The translations under genes and the position numbers were made by a program. 64,000 nucleotides of DNA from Psilocybe azurescens. Lineage: Eukaryota > Basidiomycota > Agaricomycetes > Agaricales > Agrocybaceae. Shown piece after piece: positions 1-11,309 of this stretch. The notes below the pieces were generated by a model that ran no database searches, was not told where the DNA came from, and was given only the letters and a program-made list of their open reading frames with translations. Position 1 is the first letter of the stretch; each line of letters opens with the position of its first letter. Location: the NCBI GenBank assembly GCA_023853785.1, contig JAJIRX010000226.1, positions 1 to 64,000 of the forward strand, read 5' to 3'.

Positions 1-745
1 GCAACAAAAGAGAATTCGATATGTGATGGCAAATAAACACTCCTACAACCTACATGAGACAATTAAGCGCGGGGGCCTCAATCTGTCCACACGCTACCTG
101 TCGTCAGTTAGTCAGCGAGGGTGACAGAGGCAGGGACATCAGTGGCCTTTTCAACCTCAGTCTTGCTGGGGCTGAGTGATCTCGGCGTAGTAGGGCTCGC
201 CCTGGTAAGGGTTAATGCGACCGCTGACGCGGTATGTGCGTGGCGGGTTTCATCGAGGGTTGAGGAAAGACTTCTCGGGCCAGCGACCTGAACAGGCGAA
301 GGAGGATTTAAGTACAAGTCGATACGGAAAGACCCTGGCTTGCCCGTCAACACCAGCAAACCTGCGGAAATGTATCACGTGGTTGTGATGCTTTAGGTTC
401 CCAAGGTAGGCGCAAGCCTTAGTCAACTCTAATATCTACAAATTTTTCAATTATGCATATTCAACCGAATATCATGTCTTCCATGCCAGAAAAGGCAGCA
501 GCGACTTCACGCATGTCCTTCATTCAGAAGACATTGTCAATCTGTCATTGTTTCTGGAGGTCTCCTTCCAAAATGATTTCTACTGACATCGCCGAATGCA
601 AGTAAAACTAAACAATTATGTAAACCAAGGTAGAGATATTTGACTAAGAATGTTCATGCCCCTCCTCCTTGATAAATCCACTTTCTTTCATCTTCGCAAT
701 TATAAGCAAAAACTAAGAAACAAAGTGAAGACGTCAGAAATGGAC
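1..745. other. Region without recognised gene
   Basis: I recognise no gene here. A minus-strand open frame of 83 codons (359 to 108) is rich in Ser, Pro and Thr and follows an acceptor-like sequence, so it could be a terminal exon of a minus-strand gene, but nothing in it matches a family I know. Confidence 0.3.
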
Positions 746-2209
746 CTATAAGAAAATTAAAGAAGATCTCACGGCGAAAGCATATGGTGACCAGGTGGGG
801 TATGTCACGAGGGCAACAAAGAAAAACAGAGGGCTATGGGTCCTCACGTAGCTGGAGAGTGTGGTTCCAGAACGACTCTCATCGTTATTGCCGGTTGTCA
901 AAGCCACGGCCCGTTTCTCCCATAGGTAGATAGACCCATTGGAGGATGCTGCAATGAGCACTTTTCGACTTTCCGCCCGAGTGACTGTAACAGCTTGGGT
1001 CATATGTGTTTCTGACGTCCAAGACATAAGTTCGAAAAATGTTCAGGGCGACGGAATAAACCAACCTTTAGCTGCTAGAAGTAAGCGTTTGAAGAACATA
1101 ATTGTTGGCTACATCAAAGATGTAGACTTTATTGGTGTGACTTCCACAAATTGATAGTTTCGATCCTTCAATGAATTCGCATTGTTTGATGAAGTAGCGG
1201 AGCGTGGTCGCGAGTCTCCTACGGCAAGAGACTGAACGGGTGACATATCGGGAGGATGGTAGACATCAAAATTGCCGTTGTTCAGGTTGTTGACGATCAC
1301 GGCTGTTTGATCACTCGACAAGGCAACGGATCCGCTATGTAATTTATCAGCCATATGTAATGAGAGTGCGATGCGAAATACATACATCCCGCTAGCTAGT
1401 TCTTTGCTCCATAATACGTCGCCATTGGCGGCATCTCGACAACGACTAAGGCATTCATTAGCATTGTTAAATGATTGAGGGTACATAACATCGCTGACGC
1501 CGTCTTCTAATCCAAAAGACAAGAGATTCTGGCTCCTGGCGCCGTAGAAGATTACAGATGTGGGAATACCTGGTCGATTGCTAGGAGCTTCCCAGATGAG
1601 TCTCACCAAACCTGCTGAGGGCTCTTGGATAAGTCTTGGGAACAAGTGATACAAAGGATATATCTCACCGGCAGCTTCGATGTGGTACATCTTCACAGCA
1701 CCTGAATGGCTGGAAGCCACCAGTCTGCCATTGATCTTGTCAAACGCCACGTTCTCCACTGTATCGTTTGGGGTGAAAAGTTGTGTCATGGTCCCCGTTC
1801 TGCAAATGGCTTTGAAAATGGTAAGAACAGAAAAACATTGCGTTGACTACTTGACCGACCTTGACAGACCGAGAGTCCATGATAAAGATACTTAGACTGC
1901 CTACAACAGATCCTACGCACAGCACCGTTATGGCTTCCCTCGCGAGGCTACTCAGCGTATGCCCGGGCAAGGCAGGTAACTTGGCCCCAGCCTTTATTTT
2001 CCAAGACCTGTTCTGTTCGGAATGTTTCTGTGTTCCAAACAAATACCTTGTCGCTGTCACCTAAATTCTCATTTTAGCTAGATTATACCAAGTCGAAACA
2101 TGGCTGAACATACCGGCAGCGAGCAAGAATTTTGCATTATTGGAAAGAGTAAATGGTCGACATGTTCGACCCCGGGTTCTTGAGCTCCTTCGAGGACAAA
2201 TGAAGCATT
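746..2209 (-). pseudogene. WD40-repeat protein of the agaric type, broken
   Basis: Read on the minus strand, exons give WD40-like blades: KFLLAAGDSDKVFVWNTETF (about 2130-2000, across an intron starting GTATGT), GWGQVTCLARAYAE, then FTPNDTVENVAFDKINGRLV, SSHSGAVKMYHIE, VALSSDQTAVIVNNLNN, SHTNKVYIFDVANN and finally IAASSNGSIYLWEKRA with a hydrophobic tail. Order and motifs match the abundant agaricomycete WD40 family, in which a C-terminal hydrophobic segment often follows the propeller; these are probably scaffold proteins of unknown partner. Introns with GT...AG fit near 1338-1390 and 1445-1490. The frame is broken by an in-frame TAG at 1948-1950 and by a one-base shift near 1141-1150, so I call it a pseudogene. 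A 5' exon beyond 2209 was not found. A paralogue lies inside the CACTA element at 11310-12919. Confidence 0.6.
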
Positions 2210-3213
2210 CTAAGTCAAAGGTTAGTGCAAATGTCATCTCCTCGAAGGCGTGTACTCGCCAGATTCATATCTTAGAAGTTAAACAGGGAAATTGGCCTTG
2301 AAGTCAAGGTTGATGAGTTTGATGCGAAAAGTGGGATGAGGGTGCTCTTAATCCAACATCGTTTATCTATAGTGAGCCAAGTATAAGCGAGTTCACATCG
2401 TGTCATTTTTGTCAGCTCACCTTTGGCATTGGATCACCAGTGCGCCACGACCAAGCCACTTCGAATTTTGTCTCCTTTGTCAAGTCTCCTTTGAGCTTGA
2501 TTGCCGGTACTTTTCTCTCTTTACTATTCAAAGCGTGATCATCGCCATATATATGGTTTCCTTTGTCCAGTTTCCTTTGATACTGGATCATTGTGCGCCA
2601 TATTTCAATAAATCTCCGTACAACTTCGGCTTTTTGTCACCCTTATTTTCTTTCATAATGCAGAAGGTAATTTTCGTCAAAAGTAATATACGATGCTATC
2701 TTATTGAGTATCTACTCGTGTCTTGAATTGCGACAGTGATTTCATAGTGTACTGTTGGTGTGTTGTCGGAAGAGGAAAACCGTGTGAATAAGCCTTGGGT
2801 GGCCTTTTGTGGTGAAGCGGATTTTCATGCCGCTGATGCCGTCCTGCCGATCGGGCGGCATTGAAATCTGCTCTGTATAAGAAAGTGAGCGATCAAAATT
2901 AAGGTCCCTTTCCAACCTTCCCTTTTCTCCATGTTACAAAGGAATCTGAAAGGGCATTGTTCGAAGTTCCAGGCATGAGTGATATTTGGGAGCATGAAAG
3001 CTGAGTTGAAAGCGAGGGTTTATTCCAGCTGCAGATGAAAAATGGACTTGAAAGCGAGCTATGCGAGTTCTTCCAATACCGTACCCAATATATCGCCATC
3101 CCTTTGCCTCGCTCAGTGCATACATAAGAAAACTTAAATCTCGTTTACTACTCAATTTATCCTTACCTTTCCTTTTTTCAATCTTAACTTAACAACTGCG
3201 ACATTACATATCT
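2210..3213. other. Region without recognised gene
   Basis: No gene is recognised. Short open frames exist on both strands but none shows family motifs or a convincing exon chain. The stretch holds hairpin A (2820-2868). Confidence 0.3.
2820..2868. repeat. Hairpin A (GATTTTCATGCCG arms)
   Basis: The left arm GATTTTCATGCCG (2820-2832) and right arm CGGCATTGAAATC (2856-2868) are near-perfect inverted repeats with a GC-rich loop. A second hairpin of the same design lies at 4310-4399, on the other side of the gene relic at 3249-4082. They may be short palindromic MITE-like elements. Confidence 0.5.
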
Positions 3214-3248
3214 ATGGAATCCTTCATTACGCCTACTCGCGTATCACA

Positions 3249-4082
3249 TTGCCCGTTCCTGGTGGAGCTTCCCTGGTGGAACCCTCTGTTATGCCAGAAG
3301 TACCTGGATCATACTTACATATCCCCACCCCTCAAGTCACATCTCGCATCAATTTCTCGCCGATATTTCGCCCTCCTCCAGCTGTTCCTAAGGTAGGAAT
3401 GCGGATTAACTGGGACTTGCGAAGTCCTACCTCTAGTCCATCTTCCGTAGCGAGCCCATTAGCCACTGATCCGTCGACACCACCTCCATCTAACCCACCC
3501 ACCGCGGGACCATCCACTTTGCCCACAGCAGGACCATCGAGTGCGCGAGCTGGTCCTTCAAGAGTGGTCATAATCCCCAAGCCCGTGGGGAACCTGGTCG
3601 CCCGGGCTCTGGCGGATTTAATTTGGAAGACATCCTCCAGAACACTTACAACTGGACTAAGAAGGATGTGGAAACATTGTTGGTGAGAGTTTACTCCTAT
3701 GTTAGCAGATATCTGTTCTTAATATCTTACTCTATCTTGCAGGCTTATATCCGCAGGGAAGCCACCAGGACACTTCGACTTAACGCTAGCTATCACTCAC
3801 AGAACCAGACGCTTATAAATAAGATCTGTGAGATGGTGTGTGATCTATTTTCACTTTAACTATGTGTATTGACTTCACACAGGCCATGGACGCTGACCAC
3901 TGGCCTGTATTGACCAACTATCGACAATTGCTGGCCTGTAAGGAGTGCGTTGAAACTCATCCTCAAGTACAAATCGGAAGCCTTGCGGAGGGTAGAAGGC
4001 AAGAGGGTGGCGGCCCGCATTCGAGATGCGATCGACAATAGAGAGAAGTCGCATGAGCCTAGCAGCAGTGATGAAGTGTAAG
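3249..4082 (+). pseudogene. Relic of an abundant agaric hypothetical family
   Basis: Three exons can be read. The first has a Pro/Ser/Thr-rich lead (PPPSNPPTAGPSTLPTAGPS) and a globular start (FNLEDILQNTYNWTKKDVET). After an intron from GTGAGAG to TTGCAG (ending about 3742) comes AYIRREATRTLRLNASYHSQ and NQTLINKICEM. After a second intron ending at 3882 comes AMDADHWPVLTNYRQLLACK, then a basic helical tail (LKYKSEALRRVEGKRVAAR) ending at a GTAAGT donor near 4081. This layout resembles a very numerous family of agaricomycete hypothetical proteins with a Pro-rich lead, a helical domain and a WPV motif; its function is unknown to me. The tail is in another frame than the WPV block, and the GFNLED block also needs a frame change, so the copy is probably broken. 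Confidence 0.5.
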
Positions 4083-4309
4083 TTGTGGCGCACTCATCTT
4101 GAATTCGGGTTTCTCTCCTTTCAGCGTCGTTTATTGCTTGTAGTTCGGGTTTGACACCCATTTACTTTTCTTTTTCTTTCCTTGGATCAGTCATTACTCT
4201 TTCCGATACAGTCTTTACTCCATCATACAATTGTTATTTACGGACTCTCATACTTCTTTTACAAGTGCAATGGGTGGGATGAGAAGGGGAAAGCGTGATA
4301 AAATAAGTG

Positions 4310-4399
4310 TGCGATGATGATATCCGGAGCAGAATTTTATGCCGATAAAGCCGAGGGAGGCGCTTTTCAAAAAGCGACGGCATAGAAATCATCGTCGCA
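4310..4399. repeat. Hairpin B (GAATTTTATGCCG arms)
   Basis: GAATTTTATGCCG (4332-4344) pairs with CGGCATAGAAATC (4378-4390). The pairing extends outward as TGCGATGATGAT (4310-4321) against ATCATCGTCGCA (4388-4399). It has the same inner sequence design as hairpin A at 2820-2868. Confidence 0.5.
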
Positions 4400-4906
4400 T
4401 ATCAAAGGCGCTGCTGTGACAATGTAACACTTTCCTCTTCTTTCCAACCTTCTAGCACCTAGTTTGCGTTTCAGCCTGCCAAGTTCTGCTCAACTGTAGC
4501 TCACGTTTTCACCTATCTTGTTCAACCGCTCCTTGTATAAGCTTTCAAATCTGTAGAATAATAACAAGATATAGATAGTATAATGTATTCCACAACAATT
4601 CCACAAATAAAAGAGGACACCGTGGATGAAAGCGTTAAGCGCCAAAGATTTGGTTGTGGTGGAAATGCATAGGTAATTAACGTACTTGGGACGGCCAGGA
4701 ATGATAATGAAATGTTCTTTAACCCGTTGTGGTGTCGGTTTCTTCTCTCAATTTGGATGATTTTTTTGCTGATTAGTGTTTGGTAGATCCATCGACTCTG
4801 AAGGAAGACATTGAGCACCTCCACGAAATGGTAAAGTTTCAAAATTTTATACCTAGTGGTCCTTCTCCTGTTGAAACCTCAATCATGCATGATATAGATA
4901 GCTAAG
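4400..4906. other. Region without recognised gene
   Basis: I see no coding motifs, repeats or RNA genes here. A minus-strand frame of 106 codons (4842-4522) has no recognisable content. Confidence 0.3.
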
Positions 4907-5850
4907 ATGACAACAGAAAAGGACGCATTCCTTGGTTCTTTGTGGCCATCCCAGATGGACGTGCTGTTGAATGTGCGGCGTTGCAGCGATGTTGCCAGCA
5001 CGTCGTACGGGGAGTGGACAACTATACAGGTGTGTATATATATATTTGTAAAGCACACTGCTGAACTTGGTCAACTCCAAGTTACTCGAGCTACATCGCC
5101 TTTCTCTCTCTGACGCATTTAATTCTACTATGATCTTAGGGTTGGGCAGGCGCGACGACCTGCGTTTCTGGAGCTACACGTATAGTCTCCAATCCATGTA
5201 AGTCTGATCACCATTGAATAGCTTTCATGCTACCATGGATGATAACAATCGTTTGTTTAGACTACTCTCAATGCTTGCCTGGTGTTGTTTCAAGCTCATC
5301 AACCGCCATGGCCACAAAGCCAAGTTCCACCCCAAGTACCACCAGCAAGCCCGCAACATCTTCTGTCCCCGCAACGTCGATGTCTGATCCGTCTCCTGCT
5401 TGCTCTGCGAGTCTCACTTCTAGGGTGACAGGAAAACTCTCACATGTCGGAATCAACATTGCCGTGTTCGACTTCGGGTGTTCGACTTTGGATGCAACTC
5501 TGATGGTGTGCGTCGCTTTCTGACCAAATGTTATTTGTGTTTCGTTGGCTAAAATGAATTTGAATTGCTCACTTAAATAGAGCTGCAATGCATCACTTTG
5601 CCAATGATGACGGATTCAACACCTTCCGCCCGCCTGTCGTCTGGCAATTTTTTACGAATGATGTCATAATCAGCGCGATCAACCAGACGAACTTCGCTAA
5701 ATATGATGACCTCGTTCAGGTGAGGGATTTTATGTCTCTGTTTGTCTATTTATCATTTATATGCTCAATAATTAGGCGTGCTTGGCTGTGAGGGCATCCT
5801 GTTGTTGACATCCACAACTATGCGCGGTTCAAAAGCAAACTAAGTATCCT
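4907..5850 (+). pseudogene. CBM1-GH5 endoglucanase, broken and truncated
   Basis: The exon chain gives a fungal cellulose-binding module followed by a GH5 domain. Exons 4907-5029 and 5140-5197 encode YGEWTTIQ then GWAGATTCVSGATRIVSNP, and exon 5261 on gives YYSQCLPG: this is the CBM1 pattern with several cysteines lost. A Ser/Thr/Pro linker follows (VVSSSSTAMATKPSSTPSTT), then GH5 motifs GINIAVFDFGCST, MHHFANDDGFNTFRPPVVWQ (exon 5581-5719), NFAKYDDLVQ and, from 5776, VVDIHNYARF. The enzyme would cleave cellulose outside the cell, but no signal peptide is seen. A short direct repeat (TTCGACTTCGGGTG then TTCGACTTTGGATG, near 5467-5495) has shifted the frame, another shift precedes VVDIHNYARF, and the catalytic glutamate region is not found. 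It is a dead copy. Confidence 0.75.
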
Positions 5851-6353
5851 TATTCGAATCAAACTGCTGGATGGACTTCTCACTTTCATTCACTGTAGAT
5901 TGGGCTAGCCTCCCATCCTTCATCATTATCTAATTGCTCATCAAGGTCGCCATGGATCACAGAATGGACATGGGAAGCTGTTTTCGATTGATTCCAAAAC
6001 GCCGGTAATGTTTCTCTTTGCGTTCTTCTTTGCCTTACGAAAGTAATCAGTGATTTGTGGCTTAGGCAATAGGATTTTGTGAAAATTTTAGGGGAGGAAC
6101 AGCTCGATAAAATCCCACCGAACTTTGGGATCATTCCATTCTTTGAAAAAGAAAGCGATTCCGCTATTTTTCATGATTTTACCAGTTTTTTTTAAGGATC
6201 CGGCCAATATTTTAGGGTGTGCATTCCTTAATTGGCAATTTAAAAGGGAACGGCTCGATAGAATGAGCTGAAAGTTGGTCGGGAAGCTCCTTAAACGGGA
6301 TTCTACTGATTCCGATGGTTTTGGGGGCCATGAATAAAAGCTGATTTTTTTAG
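5851..6353. other. Region without recognised gene
   Basis: This follows the broken GH5 domain and may contain its unrecognisable remains (5898-6000). I see no other gene. Confidence 0.3.
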
Positions 6354-6974
6354 TTGAGTTTGATTGTCCGTGACTGTAACGGCACTGGGATCGGGAACGG
6401 GATGGGAAATAACGGATACGCGCCAGCGGTGCCTGCGCACGCGTCCGATCTTGACGCGCATTACTGGAAGAACATGTTTATTGAGCTGGGATTCGGGGAT
6501 ACCGTCGAACGGAACAGCAGCACCAACCCCAGCAACATCATCCTCAGCAACATCAGCACCAGCACCAACATGAACATAAACAGCATCAGCAGCGCCATCA
6601 ACAACAGCAAAACTTCGACGTGGCGTGTCGCTGAGCGCGACTGTCACAGTGCGTATAGATGATTTATCGTGTTCTTTTATATGACGTATTTTTAATCTAT
6701 TTCCCTCTTTTTCGTATAGATCGCCCTAGGTGATGAAGCACCTTAGCCTGCCGCTCGCGGATGCGATACGCCATCGTTCGCTCGTGGCGGCTCTCGGTGC
6801 TCATTCAGTCAAACGTCGCGACTGCTGTATATTCTGTGCGGATGGGAGATCAAGCTGGCGAAAGAATGCGCGGGTGGCGATGAGCGCAAGCTGAAGAAAG
6901 AGGTGGTTAGGACTCTGACTTGGCCTTATCTCTCCAAGGAAGTCCATGCTCAGAATGAAAAGTTTTTGCATTGA
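6354..6974 (+). pseudogene. Unidentified coding remnant, His/Gln-rich
   Basis: A frame reads ASDLDAHYWKNMFIELGFGD, then after a one-base shift a His/Gln-rich run (HQHQHQHEHKQHQQRHQQQQ) ending with a stop near 6636. After an AG at 6720 a second coding-looking stretch reads HRSLVAALGAHSVKR and, after a further shift, LLYILCGWEIKLAKECAGGD and TLTWPYLSKEVHAQNEKFLH before TGA at 6972-6974. YWKNMF...LGFG followed by poly-His/Gln recalls C-terminal tails of fungal Zn2Cys6 transcription factors, but no zinc cluster is seen. The second stretch is unfamiliar. These may be pieces of one gene or two. Confidence 0.35.
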
Positions 6975-7195
6975 ATGATCATAGCTTGCATATTTCTTCC
7001 CCCTTCGGTCAAACTGGATCTATATGTGTGTGCTTCACCGCACTGTTTTATGTTACATATCATGTCGATCAAACCATACCCTTCCCATACCCTTCTCGTC
7101 ACATTTCATCGTCTTTTAAGTGGCCATACAGCGCCTTATATCTCCATCTTCTCCTCCTCATTCGACTCTTCGTCACAGTCCCCCTATCCCTCCCC

Positions 7196-7659
7196 TTATC
7201 GCCCCAAGCTACCGTCCTCTATGTCCTCCATAGCCTCTCCTGCTTCGTTGAAGGCTCCCGACGCTTCCTCGTTATCGATATCCATCTCCTCGTCCGACCG
7301 AGTGGCTGCATCCTTGGAGTTGAGATCTTCGGCGGGGAATAACTAACATGAGCCGCGCTGGAAACTTGACGGCTAGCACAGCGACGACTCACCGAGGGCC
7401 AACGCCTTCGTTATTGCATCGGTCGCGTCATCTCTCCCCTCTCGCTGGATTGTCAAGACTGCCGAACGGGTATGAGGCCATGACCGTTGAATGAGTCGAT
7501 AGCGACATTTCCTTACCTTCTCGACCGCATTCATCGCAGTCTCGAGTCACGAAGACGTGCATCTCTACGTCTGGGCATCATTAGGTTAGTTTGATGAGCT
7601 ATTTTCTTAGATATACAACGACACTTACCTTGCTCTGTAGAAGAATTAGCGCCAGACAT
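7196..7659 (-). CDS. Small four-exon gene, 93 aa, unknown function
   Basis: Four minus-strand exons join in frame through canonical introns: 7659-7629 (MSGANSSTEQ), 7570-7517 (DVEMHVFVTRDCDECGRE), 7458-7393 (VLTIQREGRDDATDAITKAL) and 7326-7196 (DLNSKDAATRSDEEMDIDNE then acidic to SLGR, stop TAA). Donors are GTAAGT, GTAAGG and GTGAGT; acceptors are CCCAG, GGCAG and CGAAG. Summed exons make 282 nt, or 93 codons plus stop, with no internal stop. The product is small, has a CDEC pair near residue 22 and an acidic C-terminal half. No signal peptide or membrane segment is evident. I do not recognise the family. The intact splicing is the main argument that it is real. Confidence 0.5.
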
Positions 7660-7894
7660 TGATATTCGGTATTCGGTGTGAGTGCATAGCAAGGATGTAC
7701 TCGATGTGATGGATGATGGTGAAAAAGTTGATAGTGGGATTTGTGCCCGGTTTCTTCACGCGCGCTTAAGTATCGATTCACTTTGGCGTTGTCGTTTACA
7801 AATGGTTAACTAAATAGATCTTTGCACTCTGTAGTCAGTAAAATATGCGTCTTTATCGCATCAAATGGATTAAATTGAATGAACCGCGAGTCGA

Positions 7895-8422
7895 TAATAA
7901 AGTACATTCAATTGTTTAAATGTCGTGTGCGAAGTCGCCGTCACGCTCGAAATGCGAATTCTTCGCGCACTCATCGACTTCGCTGAGCGAGTCGAATACT
8001 GTATGTTTCGATGTAAGGTCGACATACAGTAATTACATACATAAATTCTGTTTGTTTTACTAACAGAAGTTCTGTTCTTTAACTGTAAGTTCTATTTACA
8101 CAAGTCATATTTGTATAACATACAGCAATTATATACACCATATCTGTATGTTTTACATACAGCTATTATATACAGCTATTCTGTATCTTTGACAAACAGC
8201 CAAAGAAAAGAAGTCATGTTTATTCAGGTGTTTTATTTACTTACAGCTTAGAAACAGAAATGGTGTTTGTTCAAAATACAGCTACCGAACAGAATATATG
8301 TTTGATATCTGTATTATTTCTAAACATAAATACTATATGTCATACTTACATCAATTCTTACATAAGTCATGTATATAAATCGCTGTATGTCAGACATACA
8401 GCGGTCGGCGCCAGCAGTGTTA
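7895..8422. repeat. Dispersed palindrome-rich repeat, copy 1
   Basis: This non-coding block is strongly similar, in the same orientation, to 48390-48902. It is AT-rich and full of CATACAG/CTGTATG and ATTATATAC motifs, and it ends with the perfect inverted arms CGCTGTATGTC/GACATACAGCG followed by GCGCCAGCAGTG. The start has a GC-rich palindromic part (GCGAATTCTTCGCGCAC). Probably a non-autonomous mobile element; class unknown. Confidence 0.7.
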
Positions 8423-8511
8423 ATCTTAGACCAGTAAAGACTGTATGCAGAACAGTGGGAATCATAACGCGTATCCTCAAAAGGAGTATCAGATACATGG
8501 TTATAAATCTA

Positions 8512-9020
8512 GCGACAATTAAATTCAGCCTGATAGTGGAACCTGAAATGCATCAACGACACTGAGGCTCCAGCCAAAATTGGACTTGTAGGACAAATCT
8601 TGATGCAAAATTCGTTCAAATAGGTACTAATTCGGTGTACAAGGGATTTTATAATGCCGCGGGTACCAAAGCTGAACACATCTTTGTTTGGAAATGTGTT
8701 GAGTAGACGTTTTCGTCCTCATGTAGCTTTCAGATACCAAATTCTGCTTTATCGTCGTATAGTAGAGACTCTATCCTGTCGGTTTATCCCACTTCCAAAT
8801 TAAAGATTTATGCGGTGAGCGATTACAAAGGTATGATACACTTAGCTTCATACAGAATTATTTTGTGACCCAGGTTAATTATAGGCAGCGCAATGATCAG
8901 CAACGAGATTGAATCAAACATTGTTTGGGAAAGAGATCTCAATGATCTCTCGCCATCAACTGAATGGAATTTATCCTATGACCAGGAAACTGGTAAAACT
9001 GCAATTGATCAGGGCGTGAT
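8512..9020 (+). pseudogene. Relic E of the ~214-aa paralogue family, 3' half
   Basis: Pieces of the last four exons of the paralogue family can be read in order: CINDTEAPAKIGL before a GTAGGAC donor (about 8589), GFYNAAGTKAEHIFVWK (about 8644), LKIYAVSDYK before GTATGATAC (about 8800-8832) and MISNEIESNIVWERDLNDLS ending SYDQETGKTAIDQ (about 8893-9015). The first half of the gene is absent; its place is taken by the dispersed repeat that ends near 8422. It shows that the paralogue cluster once reached left of the CACTA insertion. Confidence 0.6.
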
Positions 9021-9524
9021 TGTAACGTCTCGATGCTAGTTAATAAATTTGCTATATTGCGTATACCAGACCTTCTATCAACAATTCATATGCAGTATAT
9101 AGAACGAAACCATCTTCATGTACGCGAGGCATTAGTTGATATCGATATTGTCTGTGAATATGGGGTGTCAAGTTGTAGCTTTATGGTCCTTCACTTTGCA
9201 TCTTTGGTGACCTCTTGACTTCCGCCTTGTACATGCTTTGTCCGGGAAGCATTAAGTATGAACGTTGACACTGACTCCAGGAGGTAATCCATAGACAGCA
9301 AAGGTTGTTTTGTATCTCAGGTCAGATGGCACAAAACATTCAAAAATTAGTGCCCAAACTCCCTAAAGAAGAGCCGCCCGAAGCTTCCGTGGAAGGACTG
9401 AAGGTCGACTCCAGATAAACAAATCTGTTGATTGAATTCGGCGACTGCGGAAATAATCCGAATCGGGAATGATTAGATGTACAGAACCTGATCCAGACAA
9501 ACTGTGCAACATTCCCGATAGACC
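9021..9524. other. Region without recognised gene
   Basis: I see no gene. The right edge is the ATT target-site duplicate (9525-9527) of the CACTA element. Confidence 0.3.
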
Positions 9525-9527
9525 ATT

Positions 9528-9562
9528 CACTCCGCGAAGTCCAGCCTTTCAGGTCACCTGAA
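9528..9562 (+). repeat. Left TIR of CACTA element
   Basis: 35 bp starting with CACT, ending in the near-palindrome TTCAGGTCACCTGAA. It matches the reverse complement of 20268-20302 at 34 of 35 positions. Preceded by ATT. Confidence 0.9.
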
Positions 9563-10195
9563 AATTAGACTAATAATTGGAAAATAGACCTACATTTCTT
9601 TCTCCCTTAAAGGTTGAATAAAAATCTAAATTTTAGACAATCCAAAATGTCAAACAATAAATGGATCTTATATTCACTTTTTAGGCACCCCGAGAAGTCA
9701 ACCCGAAAACAAAAGGCTCAGTCGTCCTTATTTGTCAAACAATTAGAAAACTTTAAGCACCATTTTAAGTGAGGTTGATTTTCTGATCATAAGTCACTCT
9801 GAAAACGGGGCTGAGATATCTCGATTCAGTATAGTTTCCAGTTAAGATGAAAATTTGAAAATGAATACAAATTTAATTCGTACTGAAAAATGACCTAAGT
9901 AGCTAATTTTCGTGCCTAAACAAATAAATTGTACGCTGATCATACGGGTATCCGGCGCCAATCGTCCGAAGTACAATTAGGTGGCCGCCTTCACACGCCG
10001 ATGGCGCATTTTTCCTTTTGGCCTGGGCAGCGGAGCTCTTCAGGGATGCCTGGATTGCAATGTCCAATGGCCAGGCTGTCTCATAGCTCTCGGCGACAGG
10101 AAAGCGTGCGGAAATCTGGGAACGTGAAGAGCAAATTATTACAGAGTAGGAAACAGAATCGAAGCCATAATCACATACCTCAGTTCGTACTAAAT
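9563..10195. other. Element interior without recognised gene
   Basis: AT-rich subterminal region of the CACTA element. I see no coding motifs. Confidence 0.3.
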
Positions 10196-10910
10196 TCAAC
10201 TTTGCGGGGTCTTGATCTTTAAAGCATACATTCGTGCCCAGGTGCTGTTTGCAAGACTGATTAACCATGGCCTGATTCGAACATGAGTATAGAACAATGC
10301 GACTTGAATTAAGGGCTTACCTTGAAGTCCTTGTAAACTGCTGGCTCCCAATCGAGAGCGACTCCAAATTCTTGCGTGCAGCATCTTTAGGGGCGCTTCG
10401 ATCTTGGACTGTTTCACGGGCATTGGAGTGTTTCGAGCTGGAGTGTTTCGAGACGTTACGTTGCTGGGCTCCGGAGATAGGCTGGAGCGGACTGATGATG
10501 GTGGTGAGGAGAGGGGGCTGGTACTTTGGCGGCGGCCTAAGCCGCGAAGTTCTGTAGGTGCGGATGGTGGATATTCCAGCGGAGGGAGTTCCAGAGCGAA
10601 GTTCGAGTGCGAAGTTCGAGAGCGAGAGCGAGTTCGAGAGAGAGCGAGTTCGAGAGCGACTGCGGGAGCGAGAACGAGAACGAGAGCGAGAACACGATTT
10701 TGACCGTCGATCAGGTGCGTATGGATGGAAGCGGGCTGTCTTTTCAATCGCGTTAGTTGTTTTTTTTCCCCCCGAGTTCGAGTTGAAACAAGAGATCCTG
10801 TGTACGTTGAGGCGCCGGGAAGTCTGTCAGGTCAAGAAGGACGACAATGGGGCGCCCGGGGGAGGGGGCGGAAGGGCAAGGGGGGAATCGGTGTCGAGGA
10901 TACGATGAGC
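10196..10910 (-). repeat. Arg/Ser-coding low-complexity tract
   Basis: A GAGAGCGAGTTCGAGAGCGA-type simple repeat lies at about 10595-10700. On the minus strand one frame gives an RS-rich run (CSRSRSRSRSRSRSRTRS) with open flanks (DRRSKS before, PPKYQPPLLTTIISP after); on the plus strand the same bases give RERERER. An SR-type protein exon is possible, but I find no start codon in that frame and no domain. Confidence 0.4.
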
Positions 10911-11309
10911 AGTGTAGCAGGGGATTTGGCCCGTTCCATGATTTGGGTTGTATAGTGAAAAATCTCGTCAACACAAGCAATTTAAAGGTGAAACTCACAA
11001 TTAGACTCACAATAAGAGAAGTTGCCAGTGATTTAAAACTTGGAAGGGTACTGGGAACCGGAAGGGTGCTATTCACAATAGCAAAAGTGCATCCAAGTTG
11101 GATCGCACGCGTAATCGGTGCACGAATTCATTATTCTATATTTAGATTAAACCCCGACGATTGTGATTTGATTAGTAACCGTTGCAATGCAGCCAACCCC
11201 GACGATTGTGATGTGATTAGTACCGTTGGAAAGCCTTGTACTCTCACTCCGACGAAAATACAATAGCAACAATAGACCTTGTTCAAGGTTGCACGGATGA
11301 AAAGGTGAG
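10911..11309. other. Region without recognised gene
   Basis: Upstream region of the WD40 gene. It contains a direct repeat (AACCCCGACGATTGTGAT at about 11150 and again near 11200). No gene is seen. Confidence 0.3.

Noticed and set aside
10404..10908. RERERER-rich plus-strand frames as an SR or coiled-coil gene
   Set aside because: Simple GAGAGC repeat; no family block, and frames on both strands are equally open.
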